Origin: Muribaculum sp.
GTDB lineage: Bacteria > Bacillota > Clostridia > Lachnospirales > Lachnospiraceae
Assembly (NCBI GenBank): GCA_023663505.1
Contig: JAMPHH010000010.1
Coordinates: 13,749 to 77,748 of the forward strand
Length of the DNA: 64,000 bases
Direction of reading: 5' to 3'
The number at the start of each line of letters is the position of its first letter. The stretch's first letter is position 1. This document shows, piece after piece, positions 25,213 through 34,144 of the stretch. The notes beneath the pieces were generated by a model. The model was not told where the DNA came from. It ran no database searches and saw nothing but the letters and a program-made list of their open reading frames with translations. The translations under genes were made by a program, and so were the position numbers.

Positions 25213-25998
25213 TTACAATCCTCGACTTTCGTATGAGTATTCCGGATTCAACACCTTGTTATGTCCTCCGGAGATCTCCAACGCAGACGCCGTAATATAG
25301 CTTGCCGCGTCACTGGCAAGAAAAACAATCGGTCTTGCAATCTCCTCCGGCTCAGCCATCCGCCGCAGGAGATTTTGTTGCAAGAGCCGATTCAACGCTT
25401 CCTTTGTAAAACCTTTTTCTACAAGCGGGGTTCTAGTATAGCCCGGCATGACAGCATTGACGCGTATGCCGTATGCCGCATATTCCCCCGCAAGCATCGA
25501 GGAGAGATTCACCAACGCAGCCTTCAGGGACGCATATATCGTGGATCTTCCGGTTGTTCCGCATCTCGCCGCGAGCGAAGAAACGTTGACGATGCTGCCG
25601 CCCTTTTCCTTCATCGCCTGAAAAGCGAACTGACACCCAAACAATGCCGACTTATAGCATGCCGCAATCAAATAATCCATTTCTTCCTCGGTATAGATAT
25701 CCCCCGCCCGACCCTTGTTCGTGCCTACGTTATTGACCCAGACATCAATACCGCCATACCGACCGGCTGCCTGCTCTGCAGCGCGCTTCACATCCTTTTC
25801 ACAGGTACCGTCCGCCACAATTCCCTGCACGTCGCCCAGAACAGACAACTCCTTCACCGCATCGTCCAGTCGCTCCCTGCCCCTCGCCGTGATCGTCACC
25901 TTTGCCCCTTCCAACAGGAATTGCCTAGCCGTGGCATATCCGATCCCGAAGCTTCCGCCTGTCACCACCACACTCTTATTCTGTAATCCCAGCTCCAT
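25213..25998 (-). CDS. Short-chain dehydrogenase/reductase
   Basis: 261-residue classical SDR, NAD(P)-dependent, substrate unknown. Cofactor motif TGGSFGIG (about 14-21), NNVG (about 89), catalytic Ser in NVSS and the YASLK motif (Tyr/Lys), and PGYTRTPLVEKG after it. It lies between nifS and the ABC transporter ATPase with short gaps (39 and 51 bases), so it is co-transcribed with the cysteine import genes. A role in processing an imported sulfur compound is an inference. The alternative is a fatty-acid type reductase. Confidence 0.88.
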   Translation of the reverse strand: MELGLQNKSVVVTGGSFGIGYATARQFLLEGAKVTITARGRERLDDAVKELSVLGDVQGIVADGTCEKDVKRAAEQAAGRYGGIDVWVNNVGTNKGRAGDIYTEEEMDYLIAACYKSALFGCQFAFQAMKEKGGSIVNVSSLAARCGTTGRSTIYASLKAALVNLSSMLAGEYAAYGIRVNAVMPGYTRTPLVEKGFTKEALNRLLQQNLLRRMAEPEEIARPIVFLASDAASYITASALEISGGHNKVLNPEYSYESRGL

Positions 25999-26022
25999 AA
26001 TTCACTAACATCCTTTTCTTTT

Positions 26023-26064
26023 TATCACATAATTTTATATCACATAATTTTATATCACATAATC
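26023..26064 (-). repeat. 15-bp tandem repeat at the ATPase stop codon
   Basis: Almost three units of TATCACATAATTTTA. The last unit encodes the C-terminus and stop of the ABC ATPase (DYVI-stop), so slippage would repeat the stop region without changing the protein. It occupies the gap between the ATPase and SDR genes. Confidence 0.7.
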
Positions 26065-26802
26065 GTAATCCCGCAGAATCCGGTGCAGGAATTGTGCCGT
26101 CCGCTCCTCCTTGGGGCTGCGGAAGATCTGCTTCGGGCTCCCCTCCTCGACCACCACGCCGCCATCCATAAATATGACCCTGCTCGCCACCTCCTGCGCA
26201 AAGCTCATCTCATGCGTCACCACCACCATGGTCGCGCCTTCCTTCGCCAGCTCCTTCATCACCTTTAAAACCTCCCCGATCAATTCCGGGTCGAGCGCGG
26301 AGGTCGGCTCGTCAAACAAAAGCACGTCCGGATTCACCGCGATCGCCCTCGCAATCCCCACGCGCTGCTGCTGACCGCCTGACAGCTGTGACGGGTAATA
26401 ATCATATCTCTCGGAAAGTCCCACCTTATCCAATGCCTTCTTCGCGATCTCCACAGCCTCCTTCTTAGGCACCTTCCGACCTATGATCAACCCCTCTGTC
26501 ACGTTTTCCAACGCCGTCTTATTCTGAAACAAATTATAATTTTGAAAAACGAATGCCGTTTTCTTGCGAACCCTGCGGATAGTCTTATGGGACGCCCCCT
26601 TCAGCTCCGTATGGATATCGTCAAAGTCCATCGTTCCGGCATCCGCCCGCTCGAGAAAGTTCAGGCATCGCAGCAATGTCGTCTTGCCGGAACCGCTCGG
26701 ACCCAATATGACAATAATGTCACCTTTATCCACCTTGATATCCACTCCCTTTAGCACCTCGTTCTGTCCAAAGGATTTATGTACATTCTTTACCTCCAAC
26801 AT
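26050..26802 (-). CDS. Amino-acid ABC transporter ATP-binding protein
   Basis: 250-residue polar-amino-acid importer ATPase (GlnQ/TcyC class). Walker [13 protein letters not shown] (about 33-44), Q-loop VFQNYNLF, signature [14 protein letters not shown], Walker [15 protein letters not shown], switch His in VVTHEMSFA. It powers the two permeases encoded just upstream and works with the lipoprotein at 29290. Sulfur-gene context points to cystine or a related compound as substrate. Normal length, no defects. Confidence 0.92.
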   Translation of the reverse strand: MLEVKNVHKSFGQNEVLKGVDIKVDKGDIIVILGPSGSGKTTLLRCLNFLERADAGTMDFDDIHTELKGASHKTIRRVRKKTAFVFQNYNLFQNKTALENVTEGLIIGRKVPKKEAVEIAKKALDKVGLSERYDYYPSQLSGGQQQRVGIARAIAVNPDVLLFDEPTSALDPELIGEVLKVMKELAKEGATMVVVTHEMSFAQEVASRVIFMDGGVVVEEGSPKQIFRSPKEERTAQFLHRILRDYDYVI

Positions 26803-26817
26803 AGCCTGCCTCTCTTT

Positions 26818-27528
26818 CTAATTCGCGGCGGGCGTTTTATAGCCTGCCACAAATCCTTCAAAAATCCGAAAACAAATCTGCACCACCGAGCATAACACGA
26901 TATAGATTGCAAAAATCACCAGATAAGCCTCGATATAATTGTATCCGTATGCCGCGTTTATCTTTGCGATTGCGGTGATGTCCTTTACCGTCATCAGAAA
27001 TGCCAAGGAGGTGCTTTTGAGCAGGTTGACGGTTGTGTTGCACAGATTGGGCAGAGCCGACACCAATGCCTGCGGAATGATGATCCGCCAATATGCCTGT
27101 CCCTTTGACAATCCGATAGAGAGCGCCGCCTCAAGCTGCCCTTGGCTGACAGTCAACAGCGCCGAGCGGAACACCTCGGAAAGCACTGCCGTTGTGTTCA
27201 TGGAGAAGATAATATACGCATACAATCGGCTGTCCACCTGAAAAATATTGAAGTCTGACAGCAGAACATTTTTAATCAGATAATTCAGCAGGCTCGGCAG
27301 CAGGCTATACAAAAATAAAATCTGTACCACGATGGGCGTACTCCGAATAAAAGAAACATAGCCGCCAATCAGCCTGCCCGCCGCCTTTTTCTCCAATCTG
27401 CCAAGCGCCATAAAGAATCCAAGAGGTATGGATATAAGCAATGTCACCAATGTCAACTGCAGCGTCACCGGCACTCCTGCCAAGGCGTCCAGAAGGGTTT
27501 TCGCCATAAATTCCGTATTCAGTTTCAT
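26818..27528 (-). CDS. Amino-acid ABC transporter permease (second)
   Basis: 236-residue HisM/TcyB-like membrane permease with five predicted helices. The first is around 20-40 (LQLTLVTLLISIPLGFFMAL) and the EAA-loop region reads EAALSIGLSKGQAYWRIIIPQAL. It starts 15 bases before the ATPase gene, in the same operon. It probably forms a heterodimer with the permease at 27550. Substrate inferred from context as a sulfur amino acid. Confidence 0.9.
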   Translation of the reverse strand: MKLNTEFMAKTLLDALAGVPVTLQLTLVTLLISIPLGFFMALGRLEKKAAGRLIGGYVSFIRSTPIVVQILFLYSLLPSLLNYLIKNVLLSDFNIFQVDSRLYAYIIFSMNTTAVLSEVFRSALLTVSQGQLEAALSIGLSKGQAYWRIIIPQALVSALPNLCNTTVNLLKSTSLAFLMTVKDITAIAKINAAYGYNYIEAYLVIFAIYIVLCSVVQICFRIFEGFVAGYKTPAAN

Positions 27529-27549
27529 GCAAATCTCCCCTTTCTTATC

Positions 27550-28254
27550 TTAAACCGCCTTCAACAGCTTTTTGCCCCTTGCCAGTCTCCTCTCCAAATA
27601 CCCAAAGCCCTTCTCCAACAGGATCGTCAGAACCCAGTACAATATCATCAGCGCCAGATAGACTTCCAACGCATAGGAGCCTTGATTTTGACCGATGATA
27701 AGCTGCCCCTTCCCCATGATGTCAATCAGACCGATGGTGTAGGCAAGAGAACCCTCTTTCATCAGGTTCACGACGGCATTGGTAAAGTTCGGAATCGCTA
27801 CCACGATACACTGGGGGAGCACAATACGGCGAAAAGCCTGAAATTCCGTGAGCCCGACGCTGATCGCCGCCTCTCTCTGTCCCTTGTCCACAGCCTCGTA
27901 TGCCGAACGGAACACCTCAGCCATGGTGGAGGAGAACAATATGGTAAAGGTCACGATCACAAAAAATCCCTTGCTGAAATGATTGATATTGATTCCAAAC
28001 GCAAGCAGGAATTCCGGCAGACCATAGTACACGATAAAGAGCATCACGATGGACGGCACGCACCGCGTAATATAGATATAAATCTCCGCCAATGCCTTGG
28101 CGATCCGCCCTCTCCTGACCTTTGCCATAGCCAGTAATACTCCTAAGAGTCCTCCAAAGAACACAGTTCCTATAACCATTGCCAGCGTCACCCAAAGATA
28201 CGGTATCAGTTGTGGTAAAACCTCAATTATGTAAGATGGATGAAACGGTCTCAT
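27550..28254 (-). CDS. Amino-acid ABC transporter permease (first)
   Basis: 234-residue permease of the His/Glu/Gln/Arg class with the EAA loop REAAISVGLTEFQAFRRIVLPQC, and helices starting around 15 (YLWVTLAMVIGTVFFGGLLGVLLAM). The ATG overlaps the stop of the URO-D-like gene by 4 bases, showing translational coupling. A 21-base gap separates it from the second permease. Same transporter as the neighbouring ATPase and lipoprotein. Confidence 0.9.
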   Translation of the reverse strand: MRPFHPSYIIEVLPQLIPYLWVTLAMVIGTVFFGGLLGVLLAMAKVRRGRIAKALAEIYIYITRCVPSIVMLFIVYYGLPEFLLAFGININHFSKGFFVIVTFTILFSSTMAEVFRSAYEAVDKGQREAAISVGLTEFQAFRRIVLPQCIVVAIPNFTNAVVNLMKEGSLAYTIGLIDIMGKGQLIIGQNQGSYALEVYLALMILYWVLTILLEKGFGYLERRLARGKKLLKAV

Positions 28255-29243
28255 AGCGTTATTTCCTTTGCCTTATTTCTAACCCATTCTAAGTGCTCAA
28301 GCGGCGTGTCACTGGGAATCGTGCAATCCGCTCCAAGTATGATCCCCTGAGTGCCCGCTCCCTTGATGAGCCGCTCAGTCTCCGCCTCGATCTGCTCCTT
28401 GCTGCCCTTATAGAGAATACCCTTCTCCGTGTTGTCGAATCCCCCGATCACGGCACGGTTGGCGAATAATTTCTTGCCCTCCTCAAGAGGCACACCCTCC
28501 ACCACTACCGCCCAGTTGATCACCTTGGCGGGATAATCCACATAGACAGACAGATCATTCTTTGCTCCCTCATATCCGCAGATATGCAGGATATTGTATT
28601 CGCTCACCGCATTAGCCGCCTTTAAGACCGCGAGCTCACCGGGAGCGACGTATTTGAGATATTCCTCCTTCGTAAGTCCCGCATCCTGAATGTTCTGTAC
28701 GCTTAGATAAATTCCGTCCGCGCCGCCCTCCTGAATCACACGCCTTGCCAGCTCGGACACATCTTTCCCGATTTCCCCAAGCGCATGCGCCACGCTCTCG
28801 GGATCCTCCTTCAAAAGCTGCCCCAGTGTCAGTCCGCTGCCTGATGCCTCCAACAAGAACTTGAAATAGGTCGCCGGGGCAAAGATATTATAAAAGGTCG
28901 CCACCTCTTGCCCAAACTGCCCTGTCAGGGTCTTGACCAGCTTCACCTGCGCGTCTATCCATTCCTTTGTACCGCTCGCCTTCACCTGCGCCAGATCCTT
29001 CACACTCTTCACCGCCTGAGCGGACTCGTTGGGATAGACAAAATACCCGTCGCTCATCAGCTTCACGAAGTCGGGATGAAAGCTTTCATAGAAGCTCTTA
29101 TGCCCCTCGATATTTCTCTGTATTGTCTCCGGTTTGTCCACAAAGAGGCTGTCCGGCGCAAAATGGAACCAAAAGCCTACCGGTACCCTCTCCGTCTTCT
29201 TGTTGTCAAATGCCGCAAATACCAATTCTCTTTTCTCGCTCAT
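28251..29243 (-). CDS. URO-D-family protein with methyltransferase-type zinc motif
   Basis: 330 residues of the uroporphyrinogen decarboxylase superfamily. It lacks the start motif of true HemE and carries HIC (in NILHICGYEG, about residue 220) and a second cysteine in LGADCTIPSDTPLEHL near the C-terminus. This is the H-x-C...C zinc pattern of MtaA/MtbA-like methylcorrinoid:thiol methyltransferases. I infer a Zn-thiolate methyl transfer, perhaps on a sulfur compound brought in by the adjoining transporter. No corrinoid protein is in the window. It is translationally coupled to the permease and follows the binding protein by 46 bases. Confidence 0.8.
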   Translation of the reverse strand: MSEKRELVFAAFDNKKTERVPVGFWFHFAPDSLFVDKPETIQRNIEGHKSFYESFHPDFVKLMSDGYFVYPNESAQAVKSVKDLAQVKASGTKEWIDAQVKLVKTLTGQFGQEVATFYNIFAPATYFKFLLEASGSGLTLGQLLKEDPESVAHALGEIGKDVSELARRVIQEGGADGIYLSVQNIQDAGLTKEEYLKYVAPGELAVLKAANAVSEYNILHICGYEGAKNDLSVYVDYPAKVINWAVVVEGVPLEEGKKLFANRAVIGGFDNTEKGILYKGSKEQIEAETERLIKGAGTQGIILGADCTIPSDTPLEHLEWVRNKAKEITL

Positions 29244-29289
29244 GATCCTTCTCCTTTTCTGTGCTGCATATAGCAGAATTATTGTAGAT

Positions 29290-30183
29290 TTATAACTCGT
29301 CTCCCTTTACATAGCCTTCCGGTATGTACTCGAACAGGCTGTAGCCGAAATATTGCTCTGCCAGATCCTCCAGTGTGCCATTTGCCTCCAATTCTTCCCA
29401 CGCCTTGTCATAGGCGTCCGCCAGCTCTTGGTTATTGATATTGAAAAGCGGCCATGTGGGGATCGCCTCGTAGGTCACATAAGAAAGCTTATCCGCATAC
29501 TGGTGGTACTCGCCCTCCTCCGATATCACATTGGCTTCAAATGTCGTTCTGATATCAAAGTGCGCGTCATACCTGCCCTCCAACACCCACTGATAAGCAT
29601 CCGCATTCTCAAACTGATCTGACGCAATCAGCTCCACCTGCTTGTCGGGATGGTTCTTGTTGTAATTCTCCACCACATTATACTGTGCGTTCTGAGGTGC
29701 AATCGGCGCGAGCTTGCCACTGTACTCAGCAAATTCCTCAAGGCTAGTAACCTTCTGTGCGTCCTCAGAGCGAATGGTTATACCGATAGTGCTGGAGCCG
29801 ATATAGTGCTCTGGGAAAACGTAGGTCTCTGAACGGGCGGCTGTCCACCATACCCCTTTGACGCCTATGTCATACTTACCTGACTCCACACCGATCAGCA
29901 CGTCATCATGCGAGGTTCCCACAAATTGAAATTCATACTGCGGAAGAAGCTCATCTATTGCCTTCAAAACCGCTACCTCATAGCCGTCAGAAGCCCCGCC
30001 TTCGTCCACAAAGTCATAGGGCGGATATGCCTGCGGGTGGGCAATTGTAATCGTCTGTACGCCGTCCGTGCCGGATTTTGAACTGTTCACCGCCGCTTCC
30101 TGCCCGCATGCCGTCAGCCCCGAAAGGGATAGTCCTGCCAACAGTCCAAATGTCAATACTCTTTGCAAATTTAATTTTTTCAT
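29290..30183 (-). CDS. Amino-acid ABC transporter substrate-binding lipoprotein
   Basis: 297 residues. Signal peptide with lipobox LSGLTAC, so it is anchored on the outer face of the membrane. The rest is a periplasmic-binding-protein fold of the polar-amino-acid type (ITIAHPQAYPPYDFVDEGGASDGYEVAVLKAI near the start; VGTSHDDVLIGVESGKYDIGV). The start at 30183 has AGAGGAGG upstream; an ATG 24 bases earlier is inside that site region and is unlikely. It lies 38 bases behind cysK. Sulfur amino acid or analogue is the likely ligand by context. Confidence 0.92.
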   Translation of the reverse strand: MKKLNLQRVLTFGLLAGLSLSGLTACGQEAAVNSSKSGTDGVQTITIAHPQAYPPYDFVDEGGASDGYEVAVLKAIDELLPQYEFQFVGTSHDDVLIGVESGKYDIGVKGVWWTAARSETYVFPEHYIGSSTIGITIRSEDAQKVTSLEEFAEYSGKLAPIAPQNAQYNVVENYNKNHPDKQVELIASDQFENADAYQWVLEGRYDAHFDIRTTFEANVISEEGEYHQYADKLSYVTYEAIPTWPLFNINNQELADAYDKAWEELEANGTLEDLAEQYFGYSLFEYIPEGYVKGDEL

Positions 30184-30221
30184 AACTTTTTCCTCCTCTA
30201 ACATCATTATCTTGTTTCTTT

Positions 30222-31166
30222 CTACTGACTCTCATCACTAAAAAGCGGAGTGGATAAATACCTGTCGCCGGAATCCGGAAGCAGTACCACGATATTCTTG
30301 CCCTTATTCTCCGGCCTTGCCGCAAGGATCGCCGCCGCCTTCAACGCCGCTCCCGAAGAAATCCCCACAAGAATCCCTTCCGACAAGGCGAATGCCCTGC
30401 CCTCCGCAAAGGCGTCCTCATTCTCAATCGTGATGATCTCGTCATACACCTTGGTGTTTAACACCTCCGGCACGAACCCCGCGCCGATTCCCTGAATCTT
30501 GTGGGGACCGGGCAGTCCGTTGGAAAGCACCGGACTTGCCGCAGGTTCCACCGCAACCACCTTCACATCGGGATTTTGTTCCTTTAAATATTCTCCCACG
30601 CCTGTGATCGTTCCTCCCGTCCCGACGCCTGCCACGAAGATGTCCACCCTGCCGTCCGTCTGCCGCCAGATCTCAGGTCCCGTTGTCGCCTTATGTATCT
30701 CGGGGTTCGCCGGATTGACAAACTGCCCCAAGATCACCGCACCGTCAATCTCCTTTTCCAACTCCTCCGCCTTGGCGATGGCGCCCTTCATACCCTTTGC
30801 CCCTTCTGTGAGCACAAGCTGCGCACCGTATGCCTTCAAAAGATTTCTCCGCTCCACGCTCATGGTCTCAGGCAATGTCAGGATTGCCTTGTAGCCCTTC
30901 GCGGCGGCGACCGCAGCCAACCCGATTCCGGTATTGCCTGACGTGGGTTCAATGATAGTCGCCCCCGGCTTGAGCTTTCCTGCCCGCTCCGCGTCCTCGA
31001 TCATCGCCAAGGCGATACGATCCTTCACCGAGCCCGCCGGATTCAGATACTCCAGCTTGGCAAAAAGCACTGCGCTGTCTATTCCCGACCGTTTGCTGTA
31101 CCCGTTTAATTTTAATAAGGGGGTGTTGCCAATCAGCTCTAACGCACTTTCCTTAAATTCCGCCAT
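30222..31166 (-). CDS. cysK: Cysteine synthase A
   Basis: O-acetylserine sulfhydrylase, PLP-dependent, makes cysteine from O-acetylserine and sulfide. 314 residues. Landmarks: [11 protein letters not shown], the PLP lysine in [36 protein letters not shown] and GISSGAA. The start at 31166 is chosen because GGAGG lies 9 bases upstream; an ATG 45 bases further upstream has no site. It opens the long operon that continues through the transporter to nifU. A palindrome shared with metY and the Rrf2 gene lies 122 bases upstream. Confidence 0.96.
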   Translation of the reverse strand: MAEFKESALELIGNTPLLKLNGYSKRSGIDSAVLFAKLEYLNPAGSVKDRIALAMIEDAERAGKLKPGATIIEPTSGNTGIGLAAVAAAKGYKAILTLPETMSVERRNLLKAYGAQLVLTEGAKGMKGAIAKAEELEKEIDGAVILGQFVNPANPEIHKATTGPEIWRQTDGRVDIFVAGVGTGGTITGVGEYLKEQNPDVKVVAVEPAASPVLSNGLPGPHKIQGIGAGFVPEVLNTKVYDEIITIENEDAFAEGRAFALSEGILVGISSGAALKAAAILAARPENKGKNIVVLLPDSGDRYLSTPLFSDESQ

Positions 31167-31287
31167 AATCAGTTCCTCCGTTCCTGCATTTTTAATACCT
31201 ATAGTTTTCATAGGTTTTATGGCTATTATTATACGTTCTCAAATGTTGTCTGTCAATCCCTGTGGCAACTGCTAATTCTTAGGGCTG

Positions 31288-31308
31288 GCTATAAGCTGTG
31301 TTTATAGC
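31288..31308. promoter_or_regulatory. Candidate sulfur-regulon operator, cysK copy
   Basis: GCTATAA-N7-TTATAGC, a perfect 7-bp palindrome with a 7-base spacer, overlapping the stop of patB and 122 bases upstream of the cysK ATG. The flank TTCTTAG before it is also present at the metY copy (TTCTTAGAGTCGG). Confidence 0.6.
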
Positions 31309-32501
31309 TAATGTCCCTGTCCCAATACCGCGTTTTTCAGCCGCTCCAACGCCGTCTCCAATGTCTTTCTCGGACAGGCGACATTGATCCGCTCGAAGCC
31401 TTCTCCCGCACCGCCAAAGATAGCCCCGCTGTCCAGCCACAGCCCCGCCTTTTCCACGATCAGCCGCTCCCTGTCAGGCTCCGTCAGTCCAAGTCCCCTG
31501 AAGTCAAGCCACACCAGATAAGTCCCCTCCGGCTCGATCAGGCGGATATCGGGCAGCTCCCTTTGTAAAAACTCCCGTACATAATCTATGTTGCCCTTGA
31601 CATAATACAGCATTGCCTCGTACCAAGTACCGCCATACCGATAAGCGGCTTCCGTGGCAGTAAGCCCCAAGGTGTTCACCTGACTGTATCCGATGGCATT
31701 TAGCTGTCTCTTAAAGGAACGCCGCAGCTCCTTATTCGGGATAAAGATATTGGACACCTGCAGACCCGCCAGATTAAAGGTCTTGGCAGCCGAGGTACAT
31801 GTAACGGAAATCTCCCGCAGCTCCTCCCGCAAATTGGCGAACACGAGATGCCGACGCTCTCCATATACAAAATCTTCATGAATCTCATCGCTCACCACGG
31901 TCACATGATGCTTAAGACATATCTCGCCGAGCGTCAAGAGCTCCTCCCTCGTCCACACCCTGCCCACGGGATTGTGCGGGCTGCACAGCAGGAACAGCTT
32001 CACATGATGCTTCACGATTTTGTCCTCAAAATCCGTAAAATCAATCCCATACCGCCCATCATCTCCAAGCACCAGATCGCTGCTTACCGCCACTCGTCCG
32101 TTGTCCTCGATCACCTCGGTAAACGGGTAATACACAGGCTGCTGAACCAACACGGCATCCCCCTCCCCGGTATACGCCTTCACCGCGAGCGCCAAAGCCA
32201 CCACCACGCCGGGTGTCTGCATAAGCCAGCTCTGCTCCACCCTCCACCCATGTCTTTTCTCCTGCCAGTCTGCCACAGCCCTAAAATACCCGTCGCCCGT
32301 CTCCGTGTAGCCAAAGATCCCATGCTCCACCCGCTGTCTGACCACGTCCAACACGATACTGGAGGTTTTGAAATCCATATCCGCCACCCAAAGAGGAAGA
32401 ACGTCCTTTGGCTTACCTCTTTTCTCCGCGACATCATACTTCAGACAGTCTGTATTTTTCCGCTCAATGAGCTCGTCAAAATTGATATTCTGCTCCTTCA
32501 T
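31308..32501 (-). CDS. MalY/PatB-type cystathionine beta-lyase (aminotransferase fold)
   Basis: PLP enzyme of fold type I; MalY/PatB proteins split cystathionine or other cysteine S-conjugates to a thiol, pyruvate and ammonia. 397 residues. N-terminus NFDELIERKNTDCLKYD with LPLWVADMDF is diagnostic; SPHNPVGRVWTREEL and the PLP lysine in SAAKTFNLAGLQ follow. Start at the ATG at 32501 with AAGGAG upstream. It lies 14 bases after the gamma-synthase/lyase gene and is co-transcribed with it. Together they can convert between cysteine and homocysteine. Confidence 0.92.
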   Translation of the reverse strand: MKEQNINFDELIERKNTDCLKYDVAEKRGKPKDVLPLWVADMDFKTSSIVLDVVRQRVEHGIFGYTETGDGYFRAVADWQEKRHGWRVEQSWLMQTPGVVVALALAVKAYTGEGDAVLVQQPVYYPFTEVIEDNGRVAVSSDLVLGDDGRYGIDFTDFEDKIVKHHVKLFLLCSPHNPVGRVWTREELLTLGEICLKHHVTVVSDEIHEDFVYGERRHLVFANLREELREISVTCTSAAKTFNLAGLQVSNIFIPNKELRRSFKRQLNAIGYSQVNTLGLTATEAAYRYGGTWYEAMLYYVKGNIDYVREFLQRELPDIRLIEPEGTYLVWLDFRGLGLTEPDRERLIVEKAGLWLDSGAIFGGAGEGFERINVACPRKTLETALERLKNAVLGQGH

Positions 32502-32515
32502 CACACACGCTCCTT

Positions 32516-33667
32516 TCAGGCAAAGGACTCAAACGCCTGCTTTAAATCCCTGATCAAATCTTCCTTGTCCTCGATTCCCGCCGACAGTCTCAACACACTG
32601 TCCGTAATCCCGTTTTTCAGCCGCACCTCCTCCGGCACATCTGCATGGGTCTGCGTGGCCGGATAGGTTAGCAGCGTTTCCGTGCCGCCCAAGCTCTCCG
32701 CATAATGGATCAGGCGGACGGAGCTTAACAGGTGAAACGCCAGCTCCCTGCTCTCCACCTCGAAGGTGACCATACTGCCAAAGCCCCTCGCCTGCCTTTT
32801 ACATATTTCATATCCCGCGCTTCCCTCGATTCCCGGGTAGTAAACCTTCCTCACCCTCCCGTTAGACCTTAGGAATTCTACAATGGCGGCGGCATTCTCC
32901 TGCGCCTTTTCCATGCGGAGGGGCAATGTCTTGATTCCCCGCAGGATCAGCCAACTGTCAAAGGGCGCAAGCCCCGACCCCACGGTCTTGATCAGAAACC
33001 GCATCCGCTCCGATATCTCCTGCCTGTTCGTGACCACGAAGCCCGCCAGTGTATCATTGTGCCCGCCCAAGAATTTGGTTCCGCTGTGAATCACCACATC
33101 TGCCCCCAGCTGCAAGGGATTCTGAAAATACGGTGACAAAAAGGTGTTGTCCACAATCAGCAGGAGCTGATTCTCCTTTGCTATCTTAGAAAGCTTGGCT
33201 ATGTCTATCACGTTCATCATGGGGTTGGTCGGAGTCTCTATAAAGATTGCCTTGGTATTCTCCCTGATATAATCCTCGATATTCTCCGCGGCACAGTCTA
33301 TATGGCTGAACTCTATGCCGTTCTTCTCGCTGATATTGCCGAACAGCCGTATGCTCCCCCCGTAAAGATCTGCGTCCGTTATGATATGATCCCCGGGGCG
33401 GAAAAGCTCCATAAAAGCCGTGATCGCCGCCATGCCGCTAGAAAACGCCAGTGCGTCGATACCGCCCTCCAGAGAAGCCACCACATTTTCAAGCTGCTGC
33501 CTTGTGGGATTCTGCGTTCTGCTGTAATCAAAGCCCGTGCTTTTCCCCACTCCCGGATGCGCATAGGTCGCCGTTTGATAGATGGGAAAGCTGATCGCGC
33601 CCGTCTTGTCCCCTTGAAAAGCCTCCCCGTTCCCATAGATACACCTTGTAGCAATTCCATAATCCAT
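32516..33667 (-). CDS. Cystathionine gamma-synthase/gamma-lyase family enzyme
   Basis: 383-residue PLP enzyme of the Cys/Met family. YSRTQNPTRQQLENVVASLEGG, ETPTNPMMNVIDI and the PLP lysine motif HSGTKFLGGHND are typical. The size fits MetB/MccB/MetC rather than MetY. Synthase and lyase cannot be separated by eye. The start at 33667 uses GAGGA as ribosome site; an ATG 12 bases upstream overlaps the site. It is transcribed away from the Rrf2 regulator, through patB. A 72-bp tandem repeat lies in its upstream region. Confidence 0.9.
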   Translation of the reverse strand: MDYGIATRCIYGNGEAFQGDKTGAISFPIYQTATYAHPGVGKSTGFDYSRTQNPTRQQLENVVASLEGGIDALAFSSGMAAITAFMELFRPGDHIITDADLYGGSIRLFGNISEKNGIEFSHIDCAAENIEDYIRENTKAIFIETPTNPMMNVIDIAKLSKIAKENQLLLIVDNTFLSPYFQNPLQLGADVVIHSGTKFLGGHNDTLAGFVVTNRQEISERMRFLIKTVGSGLAPFDSWLILRGIKTLPLRMEKAQENAAAIVEFLRSNGRVRKVYYPGIEGSAGYEICKRQARGFGSMVTFEVESRELAFHLLSSVRLIHYAESLGGTETLLTYPATQTHADVPEEVRLKNGITDSVLRLSAGIEDKEDLIRDLKQAFESFA

Positions 33668-33779
33668 AATTATCCTCATTTCTGCGCTGCTTTCTTATCA
33701 TGCGAATCCATACCACGGATTACGGGTTTGTGCCAAGCCGTTTCCGACTATGCAGCGCGCAGACACAAACCGTTACCCG

Positions 33780-33951
33780 CCTTGAATATGGTCATATTTT
33801 ACCATGATTAAAGTTCAATCATGGCGTTTATGGCCATTCGGCCGTTTCTTGCCTTGAATATGGTCATATTTTACCATGATTAAAGTTCAATCATGGCGTT
33901 TATGGCCATTCGGCCGCTTCCTGCCTTGAATATGGTCATATTGTACCATGA
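33780..33951. repeat. 72-bp tandem repeat with hairpins in the divergent control region
   Basis: Two full 72-base units and about 28 bases of a third (unit starts at 33780, 33852 and 33924, beginning CCTTGAATATGGTCATATT). Each unit contains CCATGATT-N7-AATCATGG and GGCC-ATTC-GGCC hairpins. A diverged single unit occurs at 38104-38205. The region 33668-34144 has no gene; it also holds the operator at 33990-34010. Confidence 0.85.
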
Positions 33952-33989
33952 GCCTTTGAGCAGGTGGTATTACATAAAACCGATATCCT

Positions 33990-34010
33990 GTTATAAGAAG
34001 GAGTTATAAC
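33990..34010. promoter_or_regulatory. Candidate sulfur-regulon operator, Rrf2 gene copy
   Basis: GTTATAA-N7-TTATAAC, a perfect palindrome 135 bases upstream of the Rrf2-type regulator. Its reverse strand shares GTCGGTTATAA with the metY copy. This suggests autoregulation by the Rrf2 protein. Confidence 0.6.
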
Positions 34011-34144
34011 CGACAAGATGACTGCGGAACAACCGAGCGGTATCGGTTCGGTAACGATTCACAGCCTTAAGGGGATTTGGGAATTGAAAGCCTACCTTTC
34101 CTGTGGTATGATAGGTTTTAGATTGATGATTGGAGGACGCTTTG

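Noticed and set aside
28251..29243. hemE, heme-pathway uroporphyrinogen decarboxylase
   Set aside because: The zinc pattern of methyltransferases is present, the HemE start motif is not, and no heme genes are near.
31167..31307. T-box or S-box leader before cysK or metY
   Set aside because: No T-box anti-terminator block or SAM-aptamer core is present; the palindrome is the only clear signal.
33780..33951. CRISPR-like array
   Set aside because: Units of 72 bases are adjacent with no unique spacers, only two and a half copies exist, and no cas gene is near.
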